Below are positions 1 to 10,983 of a stretch of 64,000 nucleotides of DNA, piece after piece. Position numbers and translations under genes: made by a program. Below the pieces are notes generated by a model. The model made no database searches. It was not told the DNA's origin and worked only from the letters and a program-made list of their open reading frames with translations. Source of the DNA: Chondrus crispus (lineage: Eukaryota > Rhodophyta > Florideophyceae > Gigartinales > Gigartinaceae); contig NW_005178593.1 in assembly GCF_000350225.1 (NCBI RefSeq), positions 103,335-167,334 of the forward strand, given 5' to 3'. Each line of letters begins with the position of its first letter. Within the stretch, counting starts at the first letter, position 1.

Positions 1-742
1 GGTTTCTTGGGGCTGGAACGACCTGAACAATGTTGAACTGCTTCTCGACTCCTTCCTAGTCCACAAAAACTTGCTTTCCGAAAACCTTTTCAACAGTAAA
101 TGAGCCTTGCCACTCCTTCGATTGCTCACGATAGACCAAAACATTATCGCCAGGATCTATATGGTACTGCGTTGCAGGTGAGAGCTTCGCCTTTAACGCG
201 CGCAGGATGCGCTGCTCCGCTGCTATGGTTGCCATCTCAGTGCGGGCTGTCTGTAGAGCTTTCATTCGCTGAAGCTGCGCGGGGAGTGTTGAATTCACAA
301 CTGGAAATGAAGGCTCGGTTCCAAAAACGAGCTTCGACAGAACATGACCGTTTGGTCCCATGGTGTCCTTCGCTCCTTTGACAGCCAGCCTTAAAGCAAT
401 CTCGGGATCCAGTCGAGGATACTGTGTACGCAGCACGCGAAAGATTCGACGGATAGGAGCGTAGTATCGTTCGCCCACCCCCAGAGAATTGTGCGATTCT
501 ACGCCTGAAAGTTGCAGCTCGATACCATGCATTAGCGTTACATCCTCCCAAAACTTGGACGTAAACACCGATCCCTGGTCAGCCCGCATGCAATTGGGAT
601 ATCCCACATATACGGATGACCATGCTTCAACAAATGCATCCCAGACGTGACGAGCTGATTGCCCTTTGAGTGGTGCGACATTTTGAAAATTGGTGTGCGT
701 GTCGACGACATGGAGTATCGGGTTCCCCTCAATCCAAAACAA
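1..742 (-). pseudogene. copia-A integrase core, 3' part of a decayed Ty1/copia pol
   Basis: Reading the minus strand, this is the catalytic core of a copia-type integrase. It shows the first acidic residue in HVVDTHTNF, the second in MRADQGSVF and the glutamate in SLGVGERYY, so the D-D-E set is present. The same blocks occur in copia-B (KADHRSVF, SMSVGERYH), which confirms the family. The apparent protein start is only a TTG inside the domain; upstream residues IDLFWIEG continue the frame, and a lost T near 765 shifts it from the preceding zinc-finger part. The reverse transcriptase half lies beyond the left window edge. Non-functional fragment. Confidence 0.85.
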
Positions 743-761
743 GTCTATGGTGACCTCCTCG

Positions 762-1247
762 TTAAAACGATTTTATCAGGAGGGAGGGACACTCGAAATC
801 GCTAGGACCTCGAGAAATGTTTCTTGCAGCCTCTACAAGCCTCCGCAATGTCTTCCAGTGTTCGCATCGTTTCCATGTTAACTTCCTCAGGGCGGCCCTA
901 CGTAGCATACGATATAGACGCTGTGCTTGCGGGTGGAAGAAATGGAGATGTAGACGCTTAAGTTCCGCGGTCGTAAACATCGCCGACGGCTGACGCCATT
1001 TCACAAATAGGTGGCCCTGATCGCGGGTGATGGGCATGGACCAGCCAGTGTTTGTGCATATTAACTTATTTTTCACATTGTGAGCAAGTAGCTTATGGCC
1101 GTCGAGAATATCAAGTCCGATTAGCAATGGGATGTCCGCAGATTCGAAATCCACCGAAAGTGGGAGAAAATAACCTGGTGCAAATGGTAGCCGAATTTCC
1201 AAACTGCCGAGACTGTTACAGATGCCGTCGCCGAATTTGTACGAGAG
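762..1247 (-). pseudogene. copia-A protease C-terminus and integrase HHCC zinc domain
   Basis: Minus-strand copia-A sequence downstream of the protease active site: RLPFAPGYF and LLIGLDILDGHKL align with IPLPGNAYL and LLIGLDAMDKFTV of copia-B. Next comes the GAG-pre-integrase zinc region (LKRLHLHFFHP; the CRGC pair lies in another frame near 820-840). At least two frameshifts (near 890 and 765) and one stop break it. The upstream boundary at 1247/1248 is the gypsy-1 insertion point. The protease active site DTGA of the same element lies on the other side of gypsy-1, at 16.7 kb. Confidence 0.8.
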
Positions 1248-2357
1248 CGTAGTGCAATGTGCCTGTCAGGCCGGAACCAGGGTCCAACGGTCCAGCAACA
1301 ACACAACCAACCAACAACAACCAACAAGAGTTGCCGACGGCACAGCTCTCCGGAGTGTCCGATTCTCCCTTTCCCTTTAAGTGGGTTTGCGGTCCACAGT
1401 AGCTCAAGTCCCTGATAGGGGGGGCAAAAGGAAGATGCCCGGCCCGGGACGAATGGTGGTAGAGTCTTGTACAGGCAGCTGCTCGGCGAGTTCGGGGGGG
1501 TGATTAAGAAGCCAGGCCCGATGGGTCGTAAAGCCAATGCTCGCGGAGCGCCTGGTACACCATATACCCTTGATAAGGTCTTCGACGGGGCGTCGCAATG
1601 CAGCCCGACGGGAATTAGCAAACACGTAGCAGCGCTACACCTTCGTACTGGCCGATGGCAAAGTACCGACACCGGAACGGTCGCAACCTGTATCCGATGG
1701 AACCAATACTGTCCTGTATACACAACAGGACCTTCGAGGGAGACGTCGTCGCAACAGCCTCCGTCGGGGGACGTAAACAAGTAGCAGCGCTACACCCACG
1801 TGTCGCCCGATGGCTAAGACACCTACACCAGTCCGGTCGCAACCAAAGCCGATGGCACCAACAACAAACAAAAGAACCAACACAAGAGCCCGATGACTCC
1901 AGTCGTCACAATGCGGATCGCAATCAGGCACTGTGGAACCAACACAAGATAAGGGAATAAAAACAGAGATAGAAATAGAAATGGATAGGTGAAATAAAGG
2001 AAAAGGAAAGGGAACCCCCGAGCGCAAAGGATAACGTAATCTGTGGTAAAAGGGAGCGTCTTGGGAAAGACGGACTTCGACCAAGGCGATATTCAACTCT
2101 GGCAACTCGGGTTACCTTTACTGACTTGCTCGTCAGAGGGCTAAGGTATATATCGCCCCGCCGGAGCCACTACAGTAGCTCTCGGCGCTAAATCCTAGAT
2201 CTAATCTAATGTTAAATAACTAATATGCAACTAATTGAAATTAATAATTAAAATAATAAAGTGAAATAATTTTCACTTGTAACCCCCTCACTTTGTCATA
2301 CCCCTCAATTCCTTTTCTTTTCACCCCCCCCACGGTGTAGTCGATTATTGCACTACA
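1248..2357 (-). repeat. gypsy-1 3' LTR
   Basis: 1110-bp direct repeat of 15524-16639, differing by scattered substitutions and one 6-bp indel near 1330. The LTR termini are long inverted repeats (TGTAGTGCAAT at one end, ATTGCACTACA at the other; the base at 1248 is mutated). On the minus strand a TATA-like GGCGATATATACC lies at about 2146-2158. Apparent ORFs inside all LTR copies are on both strands and are not treated as genes. Confidence 0.9.
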
Positions 2358-2369
2358 AATCCCCCTTCC
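2358..2369 (-). other. gypsy-1 polypurine tract
   Basis: The minus strand reads GGAAGGGGGATT directly before the 3' LTR. This is where plus-strand DNA synthesis of an LTR element is primed. Confidence 0.75.
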
Positions 2370-2480
2370 GAGCGCTCTTGTACGCCGCTCCGCCATCGTA
2401 TAATCTCCTCGCCGTTTCTCTCATAACCCTACACCGCCGTGTCCGGTAATCGGTGAAAGTGCAAGAGCAAGACGGACCTC

Positions 2481-4064
2481 ATGTTTCCTTCATCCCCGAG
2501 CCATTCGAGTGGTGGTACCAAACGCAAGCGCTACGGCGTGGGCTTTTCTTCCACTTCCCACGACCCTCTAGGTCTTCCTTCCATCCCTTGATTACCCCCT
2601 GATTCCCAACATGCTGACCCTGTTGGCCACATCGATTCCGATCCTAACGCTCCGTCCTCGTGTCGATATCCTGCTGCATCGGAGCTCCACGATAAGGCCA
2701 TGCGCCTTAATCCTGAGCTCTTTGCTTCCGCTAAATGGTTCTCTGTGATCGGTGTATGCGCCTTCGATGACATTGCTTACTCGTTCGCCGACGGCGCCGG
2801 TATGCTTCCAGGACAAATCCCCCTTCAAGCTATCCGGTCTTACGATTGGTTGCCTCGCATCGCCATTCCTCCCTCCATCCTGTGTCACTCTCCGCCTCGT
2901 GGTCGTGCGGTGTTATCGACCCTCTTCATGACCGCTGTGTGCTACAGGCTTGAGCTGCCATTGACGCAGGATCTCATCCCTGAGGAATTCGGTTGTGACA
3001 CGTGGCAGTTTCGCACCGAGGGCGAGCGGTCTTACCTCGATAACATGTTGGCCTGGACCTCCGATAACCCTCCTCGTGAAGCTAACCGCCTTTGGTTCAA
3101 CCAACGGACCGTCTCGGGCGACGCCATGCTGTGGACCGACGCCATAATTCCGGCTAATTTCCGACTTTTCAAGCGGGGTACCATCCCCTTCTTTCAGCAC
3201 ACAGTGCGCTTCGAACGCCGTATTCGGTCTGACACTGGTTATTTTGTGGCCTACCAGATGTTGGAGGCGCGCGAAATCGCGAGCTGCCATTACGCGAATC
3301 GTTATCAACGTATTCCGTCGTGGTGGAGCCAATTTGAGGTCTGCCAAGGCTTCTGGGCTGAGCTCGGCCCTGTGTACACGTATTACAGAAGGTATTTACG
3401 TGATCCTCGACATGGCCTTTGAATATTCTTCCTCACAGAGTGGTGTACCAAAGTGGCAGTGACCCTCCTGTGGGAGAGCTACGACTGCTGGAGGTTGTGG
3501 TACTTGCCTCCCCAGCTCATCAGCCTCATGCCACGCCTCGATTATTCGGTTCCCCTGGGCGGTGCTGATGCAGACACCATACTGCATTCTCTCCTCGATA
3601 AAATAGAGGATGTCGATTGGGACTTGATACCGCGTCAAAATTCCTCTCGTTCCTTCGTCCGGCAACGCCGCTCCTTCTCTCCTGGTCGTGCTCATCGATG
3701 TGCGGGGGACTACGCTTGGTTTAATCTCTGGACGGGGTCGCAATGTTCTTGCGACGAGGCGCGTCTGAGTCGACAATATGGAAGTCAGACGCCCGTTCCG
3801 GTTGAGATGCCCGTCTTCCTTGCGGATCCCTGCCAGCGCGACCTCTGTCGTAGAGAGCCTTTGCGTTCTCGCCCTGTGTTACCGTTCTCACCGACTTCAC
3901 TTCCTGTCGATCCGGCCGACCCCACTCTTCCCGTGAATGCTTCGATAAGGGCGACGAGAGCCCCGGGGTGCGAGGAGATCAAATCCCCTTTGCGGTCCCA
4001 ATTACCTCCAGTGGCCAGGTGTCAACCTCCATCAGAGACGAGAGAAGTCCCCTCGTCAGCATAG
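2481..4064 (+). pseudogene. antisense ORF of gypsy-1 (asORF), unknown family, two in-frame TGA
   Basis: The frame opens with ATG at 2481 and runs 528 codons to 4064 on the strand opposite to gypsy pol. It is interrupted only by TGA at 2589-2591 and TGA at 3420-3422, both possible CGA changes. The N-terminus has a basic stretch (KRKR near residue 14) that could be a nuclear signal. The middle is rich in Trp, Arg and Tyr. It is homologous along most of its length to the intact antisense ORF of gypsy-2 (60675-62264). Matched blocks include FVAYQMLEAREI with FGVFAALQHREI, RYQRIPSWWSQFEV with RQRWPRIPRGWETLEV, and LLDKIEDVDWDLI with LLHEMEVIRWDRL. I recognise no catalytic motif or known domain. 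It begins 124 bp inside the 3' LTR, so an antisense promoter in or near the LTR could drive it. Confidence 0.7.
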
Positions 4065-4092
4065 CCGGACTGAAAGTCTGTCCGTGCGCGCA

Positions 4093-4158
4093 GCCCCAGA
4101 AAGGAAGGGAAATTCTTTTTCCCTTACTGTAGTATAAACCCCCACCCTGGGGCTTTTT
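4093..4158 (+). terminator. hairpins plus T-tract after the antisense ORF
   Basis: Twenty-eight bases after the asORF stop, GCCCCAG (4093-4099) pairs with CTGGGGC (4147-4153), followed by five T. Inside, AAGGGAAA (4105-4112) pairs with TTTCCCTT (4118-4125). It resembles an RNA-end structure, but intrinsic terminators of this bacterial form are not expected for RNA polymerase II, so the function is unknown. Confidence 0.35.
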
Positions 4159-4187
4159 AGTTAGATTGGATCAACAACAGGATCCCC

Positions 4188-4410
4188 TACTGTAGAGCTC
4201 GACGCTCTACAGTACAACCGCGCGTGTCCACGTGTACACCACGGGGACAAGGGACACGCGCATACACGTGCACACGTGTACAACGCCCGAACGAAGCGCG
4301 CACGCACCACGGGTAATACGTGTACTGTCAGCCTCGACATAGCTGACAGTATTACAGTGCAGGCCGACCTGCACTACAGTAGCCCACTACAGTACCTCGG
4401 TACTGTAGTG
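4188..4410. repeat. array of perfect short palindromes (hairpin cluster)
   Basis: Four separate perfect inverted repeats in 223 bp: TACTGTAGAGC/GCTCTACAGTA (4188-4214), TACTGTCAGC/GCTGACAGTA (4323-4351), AGTGCAGG/CCTGCACT (4356-4375) and CACTACAGTACC/GGTACTGTAGTG (4385-4410). Between them CGCGTGTCC pairs with GGACACGCG (about 4220-4260), followed by CACGTG-rich sequence. Stems share the core ACTGTAG/CTACAGT. Lies between the asORF and the rest of the gypsy-1 interior. Confidence 0.8.
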
Positions 4411-7400
4411 TTATGATAGATTGTTTTGTATATTAAATACGGAGCGGACCGGCGGCGGCGTACGGCGACAAGCACGGGCTTGTCCTCAACCGACCGCCAA
4501 GGTCAGTCCACCCAGCTTATTCTAAACGTCGCCTTCGCTCTTCGCGCGCGTTTAGTCGGAGCCGAGCCGGAGTGGACGCGCAGCACGCGAGCGAGCACGG
4601 AACCGCCTCTGCCCGTCAGCACTGGTACGTCACCCAGTGCTGCTCCGGGGCGTCGAGGCGTCGATCCGCTCGTGCGTGCGCGCGTCCCTGCTCGCTCGCG
4701 CTCTACCACCGCTACCCGGGCCCGAGCCCGGTTCCGTAGCTGGTTGGCCCGCTTCACCCCTTCTCCGAACCGGGGTCTACAGGTCGAACTGCGCATACAC
4801 CTCCAGTCGTCTGGGGGTGTTTATGCTACACTTACCCCCTCGGTTCCTCCTGCACTGTCTTTCCCTGTGCACGTCCCAGCTCGTCCCCCTTCTCCTGTGG
4901 TTGTTCCGGTTGCCGCCCCCTTGTCACCAATCTTCCACGCAGTCCAATCGACCAGGGGAGGTTCGACCTCCCCGTCCTCTCCAGATGTTATCAAAAAGAA
5001 CGACGGCGCCGCCGGCGTCTATCGCACATTGCTCCGTGCTCACGGAATAAACGAGGGGGCTCTTCGAGGAGCGTCGGTCGTTGACCTGCGCTTACTGGCG
5101 CAGCTTGTCGCCTCACTTCCGAAGAAAAAAATCCTTGGGTGAATCGTCCCATTGACCCATTGCCGATGGTGGCGTCCTGCCGATCCATGTTCGGATCATT
5201 GTCCTCTGAGGGTGTCGTCTCATCGTCGACACTTCCCTTCATTCCACCGAAAATAAATTGCCTTCCATTTTCCTATCAACTTCCTCCTCTTTTTGCATTT
5301 TTCTTCTCTTTATCCAACACGTACGTCATCCTTCTCCTCATTTTCCTTTTCGTCCTCTTTATCCAACGCTTTGACGGGGCCCACACGCCCAGATTTCCCC
5401 TTTTTTCTTTAACTTCGAGGGGATTCCCTCTATGTCGGGGGGTGTGGTTGACTGCAGTTGCTCACGTTCGTTCCATCATCCTCGAGCGCGCATTTGCCCT
5501 GGGATGAGTCATCGCTCACCTCCATTAATTTTTTTCTTGGACCCCGGTCATTCCCCAAACGAGCAAGACGGCCCATGGCCTGAGGTGGGTGTGTGAGGCC
5601 ACTCACATTGCGGTTGAAAAAATTCTTTCTTCCAACACGGTACGGTACTGTCCCGTGGTCGACGTCCGTAAATGAGGGACGCGACTACCGGGTGCGTCGT
5701 TCTAGCGCAGTTTGGTCGTCCGAGATCGTGGCTCGGTGTCGTTGCTCCGCGTAACTCCTCCTTTGCAGTGAACAAGTGATGTCAGAAATTAACTGTGGGT
5801 CATCGCCTTCGACGTACTCGACCCCTCTGGTCGAGCACATTCATCCGAACCGTCAACACGCTTGAGCCTTACTGTAGAGTCTCTACGATATAGGCCGACG
5901 GCCTCACTTCGACCTCTTCCTGGAATGACACACAGACCTCGTGGAATTTTTCTTGAGCTTCCTTTTCCACCTTCCGTGTTGATACGGCGTATCGAAAACG
6001 CCGTGGGCATGTCATGGAGTCCTTCGGAAGTTTGCAGTCTCAATTCGTTCCGTTCATCACAGCTCATCTTGCTTTTGACGACAGTCCGGCGACCCTTTTG
6101 TCGCGTTGTTCAGGGAATCAACCATATGCTACATAGTATTGTACGAAATACACGCGATCTGGCTTCGCCGTTGTTGTCCCATTCGTCGGTTCCGCGAACC
6201 ATCGTTCTATCTTGTGCTATCTCCTTTGCTTGTTGGATCCGAGGAACAGTTGGCAGCAGGTCTCACGAGTACCAATCGTCGCAGTATATATAGAGATACA
6301 TGTACAATTTTTCTTTCCGTTCTTGTTACGGAGGTCGGGTGGAGGAAGAGGGGGATCATAGTAAGTTGTAACAAGGTCCTTCTCGCTATGGTGTCCTAGT
6401 GACACGGTTCGTCCATGGCCACTGTGGGTTCCCGTGAGTGCGTTTGCCTTCCCCTTTTTATCGTCCGCGCCAGGGCTTCTGGTTGACACAGCAGAGGTGA
6501 CACCCTCATTCCTTCGGGGGCTACTGCCTTTACGAGAACATCCGCGGTGACCTCCTTCTAGATCGCACAAATCCTCCCTTTCCACATCATTCCGTAGCGA
6601 TGTCTTCAATCCCCTTGACGAGGGTCACTCATTTTTTTCTTTTGATGTCGTCGAGATCGGGCCTTCTTGTGGGATGCAATCCCGTTGTCAGAGACGGATC
6701 CTTTTGGACGTAGCGAACTGGGAAGGAGTGTATCAGGCCCTGAGTCCACCGTAGGTGTGGGACCTTGTCGGATCCTTCTCCTTTTGAAGAAATAAAGCAA
6801 ACGGGGGCGCTGTCCTCTTCCTTGCATCGCGACGGTAGTCCACTTCTAGTCCTTACAGACTCGCTGACCGACGTCTCCAGTGCGGGGTCGTGGCCGTGAC
6901 CTCAAAGAAAAATACAAAACGAAACGAAACAAAACCGAACAACATAACAACAAAGAACTAAAGGTAAGATGACTTATGATATCCAACCTGTGAATAGATC
7001 GTCAGGTATCATCGTGGTAGTGGGGCGAGGGTCGCCGGCGTTAGCCGTTCCGCGGGGCCCTCGTTTCGCTTAGGCCGCGGGAGGATAACTTCCCGGGATG
7101 CGCGTGGCTGCGCTTTCGGCGTCCATTTGACAATGGTCCATGTGGACGGGTCTGTTTGCTCGTCGGCGTCCCGCATGCGGGATCGTGTTCCTGTCTCCTC
7201 ATAAAAAAAAGTAAACGGGACAGAACCCAAAATAGAAACAAAAAGGAGCAAAACACTCTAGAAAACAAGTGACGGTTCATTATGAGTCCGGGTGTGTGTA
7301 AGTCGCTCGCGCGCAGGAGACATGTGTAGTTAGCGTCCTGCCCGGGTGACCGGGCTTGAGTGCGGATAGACTTCGGTGTTTGTATCGTCGGCTGTGGCCG

Positions 7401-8543
7401 GCGACAACAAATCTGCGTCAACTCCTCTGGTTTGTTGATCTGAATTTCAATTTCGCGTCATCCCCTGTATCTCACTTCTGCTCGCGCGCCACTTGTCCTT
7501 TGTACACTCGTGAAAACCCCTCAAAAACACTTTCCTTTCAAATTATTACAAGCGGGTATGCATCCCTGATCTAAACGTCCCTTTGCGTGCGCACTCATGC
7601 CACGCGTGATCATACGTAATTTGCGCATTGTCTCCCCCTGAGGCTGTAGTGTCTTCTTCACTTCCTGATGTAGCGCGTCTCGCCGCTCTATCTCCATGAA
7701 CGTTAAGCCACGCATACCTGCCCGTCTCACCCCATCTTTCCTTCTCGCCAATGCCGATGCGCCTTACTTCCGCTATGCTCATTCCTCGCTAGCTTCGTGC
7801 TGTGGTTCACAGCGTCCGTCTCGACTCGACAACATCCCGCATGCGTAATCTCGCTTGGGCGTGCGTGTGTGAGGACCGTCCTTACTCCTCACCACGGCGC
7901 GATCCGTAACATCGTTTCCAACTTGATAACTTCCCGATGGGGCCATCCCCGTTCGCTACCACGCGAATACCTTGGAGCCTCATAACTCTGCACAGAGTCG
8001 ATCTCCGGTTGCTGATTCTCGATTCGATCACCCTCCAGGCGAGCGATTTTTTTCATCCTATCTCCACTATTTCAGTCACGGTTCTCTCACTTCTCGCATC
8101 CTACACGTCGTCTTGATCTGCCTCGTCCGCGTGCAGTCGCCCCTCGACTGCATCTTCTCCCAACCTTCCACCTTATCTCGAAGGTAGCACACTCGTCAAT
8201 CTGACGCATCCCCTTCTTCTCCAATCTTCTCGTCACACCCGTTCCCTTGTAGAACAGACTTCTTCCTCGACTCGAGATACAGCTTGTAGCCTTAATCACT
8301 ATCGGCGGTTCGCAATCCCTTGTCGCCCTTGGGCACCTGTCTTGTCCTCCTGAGACTACGCACGCTCGCTCCGGGATCGCCGACCTAGGTGCGTCTCGGT
8401 CTCGGGAAGGGAAAACAAACATAAAAAAACAAGACAACCAAATATCAAAAACAAAACAGAACAGTTAAGAAGGTAAAAACATAGGAAACTGGTTACGGCT
8501 CGCGTCTTCTTTTCGCTTTCCATCGTCACATTCCGTATGGAGC
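4411..8543. other. long gypsy-1 interior region without recognisable genes
   Basis: About 4.1 kb between the hairpin cluster and the chromodomain. A Pro/Ser/Ala-rich open frame at about 4450-5142 (+) is low-complexity and I do not call it a gene. Three A-rich, T-poor tracts of 60-80 bp lie at about 6903-6963, 7201-7262 and 8408-8490. No transposon ends or duplications were found here. The region may be the element's own untranslated interior or older insertions too decayed to see. Confidence 0.5.
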
Positions 8544-9029
8544 TCATCCTGGTCTCGCACGTGCAACTTGCGGCGGGAGGGGCAGTTTCTTCCTCCGAAA
8601 ATAGGTCACCACTGCACTGAGCGGTAGCTGGGAAATCGGCTGCCACGTTGCGTCCTCAATCGCGTAGCCATACCATTCCACCTTGAGAATTAATTTTCCA
8701 TCTTGATAAGCGTGGTCGACTATTTTGTCGATCACGTACTCCTGACCCCCGGTTCCTTCTTCCTGTGTGTCCAACGGTCCGTCCCCCTTCCGAAGAGCCA
8801 GCGACTCATCCTCATCCTGCTCTTCCGAACCTCCCATCTCTTGTAGATCGGGCGGGATGCCCGCATCTTCTTGATTTATCAACGGTCCGTCATCCGTCCT
8901 ATCCTTCGCTTGCGTGGCGGGTTCTTCTCGTCCCCCACATCGATTTAAGAACTGTAGCGCTTGTCGTAGCCCGACTATCGGCGTGTAGTCCATGGGACTA
9001 GGGGCTAATTCGACTCTATCTCGCGACAC
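8544..9029 (-). pseudogene. gypsy-1 chromodomain (C-terminus of pol)
   Basis: Acidic linker followed by a chromodomain: EYVIDKIVDHAYQ, then LKVEWYGYAIEDATWQP and VVTYFRRKK. The aromatic residues of the methyl-lysine pocket (Y, W, W region) are present. In chromoviruses this domain steers integration toward marked chromatin. It is in the same frame as the integrase, separated by a TAA just after IVIGD near 9039, which by position could be a changed CAA. Confidence 0.85.
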
Positions 9030-9038
9030 GCGCTCTTC

Positions 9039-10067
9039 TTAGTCGCCTATAACAATGACGACCGTATTCTCAGTTGACTCCTTCACTTGATACGGACCCG
9101 TAGCCACTTGTGCCAACTTATGTTTCGGCTCGGTGGCCGTGCCTTGCTCTTTCCGCAGAAATACGTATGATCCTGAAGGGATGTCATACCACGGTTTGCG
9201 GAGCCGTGCGTCAAAGTTTCGCTTGTAGCGCGCTTGTTCTTTCCGCAAGATTTTATCAGCGCCTTTCATCAGGCTTTCCAACCACGACTGCCATTTCAGG
9301 TATACCTGAAAGGGCAGTCGTGGTTGGAAAGTACTATAGTACGCTCGATTCGAGCTAAATCCTTCCAAACTTGGCTGTGCTTGTAACGCAATGCTTCTCG
9401 GCGCCCGAGCTAACACCAGCTCGAAGGGCGCGATGTTCGTAGTTCGATGAACTTGCGTGTTGTATGCGAACGTCACAGCGTCGCTAAATAGGTCCCAGTC
9501 TTTGGGATGCTCTCCAACATATTTTCGCAACGCGGAAATCAGCGTGCGGTTAGACCTCTCGACTTGGACGTTGGCTTGCGGGTGGTACGTAGTCGTGAAC
9601 ACATTGCGTATGCCGAGAATTCGGCAGACGTTCTGAAAGAACCGGGCCGTGAACTGTGTTCCATTGTCGGACAGCAGCTTGACCGGCGGTCCGTGCACGA
9701 ATACCCAATCGTGAACGAAGGCTTGTGCGATGTGCGCAGCTGATATCTTCTTCAACGGTACGGTTCGTACCAGTTTCGAGTATCGATCGCTGATCACGAG
9801 AATATACCGATTTCCTCGTTTAGTTGTAATTAGCTCGCCGAGTATGTCGATGGCGACAAACTCCAGCAGAGCTTTGGGCATGAACAGCTTCATTTCCTTC
9901 GTGCTTCTTCTTAACTTCACCCTTTCCCACGCACATGCGGCGCAATTCTTCGCGACTGCGTAGCAGTCTAGGGCCATCGTAGGCCAGTAAAAATATCTTC
10001 TCAATGTCTTGTACAGTTTCCTGCCTCCAGGATGTCCTGCCAATTTTTGCGTAATGGCTTAACCCAA
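9039..10067 (-). pseudogene. gypsy-1 integrase
   Basis: Catalytic core with D in LEFVAIDILGE, D in KLLSDNGTQF and E in QANVQVERSNRTL, preceded by the zinc region (SHYAK, AGHPGG, then NCAACA) and followed by the SGSYVFLRKE C-terminal beta domain. The zinc region is split from the core by a frameshift near 10043-10060. About 340 residues, normal for the gypsy class. Downstream it continues into the chromodomain through a TAA. Confidence 0.88.
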
Positions 10068-10101
10068 GGACGCGGTCCCTTAATGATTGTGGTATTACCA
10101 C

Positions 10102-10368
10102 TTATACGAACTCTTCCGCGGTACGGCATAGAGTTCTTTCGAGTTCCTCGGTCTCCGTTGTGAACGTGCGCGTCTTTCCCGCGTCCATTTCTTCTTTGAT
10201 TCGGCTGCAGAAGGGGTCGACGGCTTGCTCGCGAATGAGCTCCTCCGGAGTGACAGCTTGGAAGTGATCGAGGGGATCAGAGGTGGACCCCTCCTCAAGA
10301 GCGAGGATGTCGTCGAGCCGTTCAAAATCTTCTTCGTCGTCTTCTATAGCGTCGTCCGGTTCGGCCAT
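10102..10368 (-). pseudogene. gypsy-1 RNase H-integrase linker
   Basis: Acidic linker (EDDEEDFERLDDIL) and helical segment (VTPEELIREQAVDPFC) that in gypsy polyproteins joins RNase H to the integrase zinc domain. Same frame as the RNase H part; a TGA separates them just before 10368, and a TAA follows EEFV at the other end before VVIPQSLRDRVL. Both stops are single codons in a continuous frame. Confidence 0.7.
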
Positions 10369-10371
10369 AAA

Positions 10372-10983
10372 TCATGGGATTTCGTCGTCGATTTCGTCGC
10401 CTGTTTCCCCTGCTGTCCGTAATCTTGACATTACATCAGCTTGGCTGCTAGCCTTGCCCTTCTTGTACTTGATTTCGAAATCAAATTCCGAGAGGCGGAG
10501 CCTCCATCGGATTAATCTCCCGCTGGGGTCGGTTACGTTCATCAACCACCTCAATGAGGCATGGTCTGTATGCACAATGAAGTGCTCGCCATATAGATAT
10601 GGTGTTAGAGTCTGTACGGCTCAAATTACCGCTAGACATTCTTTTTCTGATACGGAATAGTTTCTTTCGGCTGCGGCTAACGTTCTGGAAAAGAACCCGA
10701 CGGGTTTACGTTGCGCATCCGGATGCGTTTGAAATAATGCAGCGCCGATTTGATAGTCGCTTGCATCGGTTTCTACCGAGTATGGTATGTCTTTCTTCGG
10801 CAGCGCCAACACCGGTGGCGCCAAGATAGCGTCTTTGAGCTTATGAAAAGCTTTTCGCATGGTTCGTCGAATCCTTCCAACTAGACCGGTTGTCCTTTCT
10901 TCAGTAGTTAGTTTAGACGATGCGCAATTTTCGCATAATGCAGAACGAACCTGCGGTAGACATTTCAAAGTCCCAAGAAGCAC
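10372..10983 (-). pseudogene. gypsy-1 RNase H
   Basis: RNase H domain in RT-linked form: D in YSVETDASDYQIGA, E in SVSEKECLAVI, D in FIVHTDHASLRWL and D in ASSQADVMSRL, so the four acidic residues are retained. One TGA at 10621 interrupts between CLAVI and AVQTL, where this family normally has Trp (TGG to TGA). A frameshift separates it from the reverse transcriptase, whose last residues overlap near 10965-10983. Confidence 0.85.

Noticed and set aside
1243..1247. Possible 5-bp target duplication of gypsy-1
   Set aside because: The flanks do not match exactly (CTCTC versus CTCCT on the minus strand), so I do not claim one.
1121..2105. Several open frames inside the LTRs (also at 15478-16387 and 63249-63872), similar between copies
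   Set aside because: They recur because the LTR itself is repeated, occur on both strands in overlapping frames, and show no protein-family pattern.
4426..5142. 238-codon plus-strand frame in the gypsy-1 interior
   Set aside because: Low-complexity Ser/Pro/Arg/Ala composition, open on several frames, no counterpart in gypsy-2.
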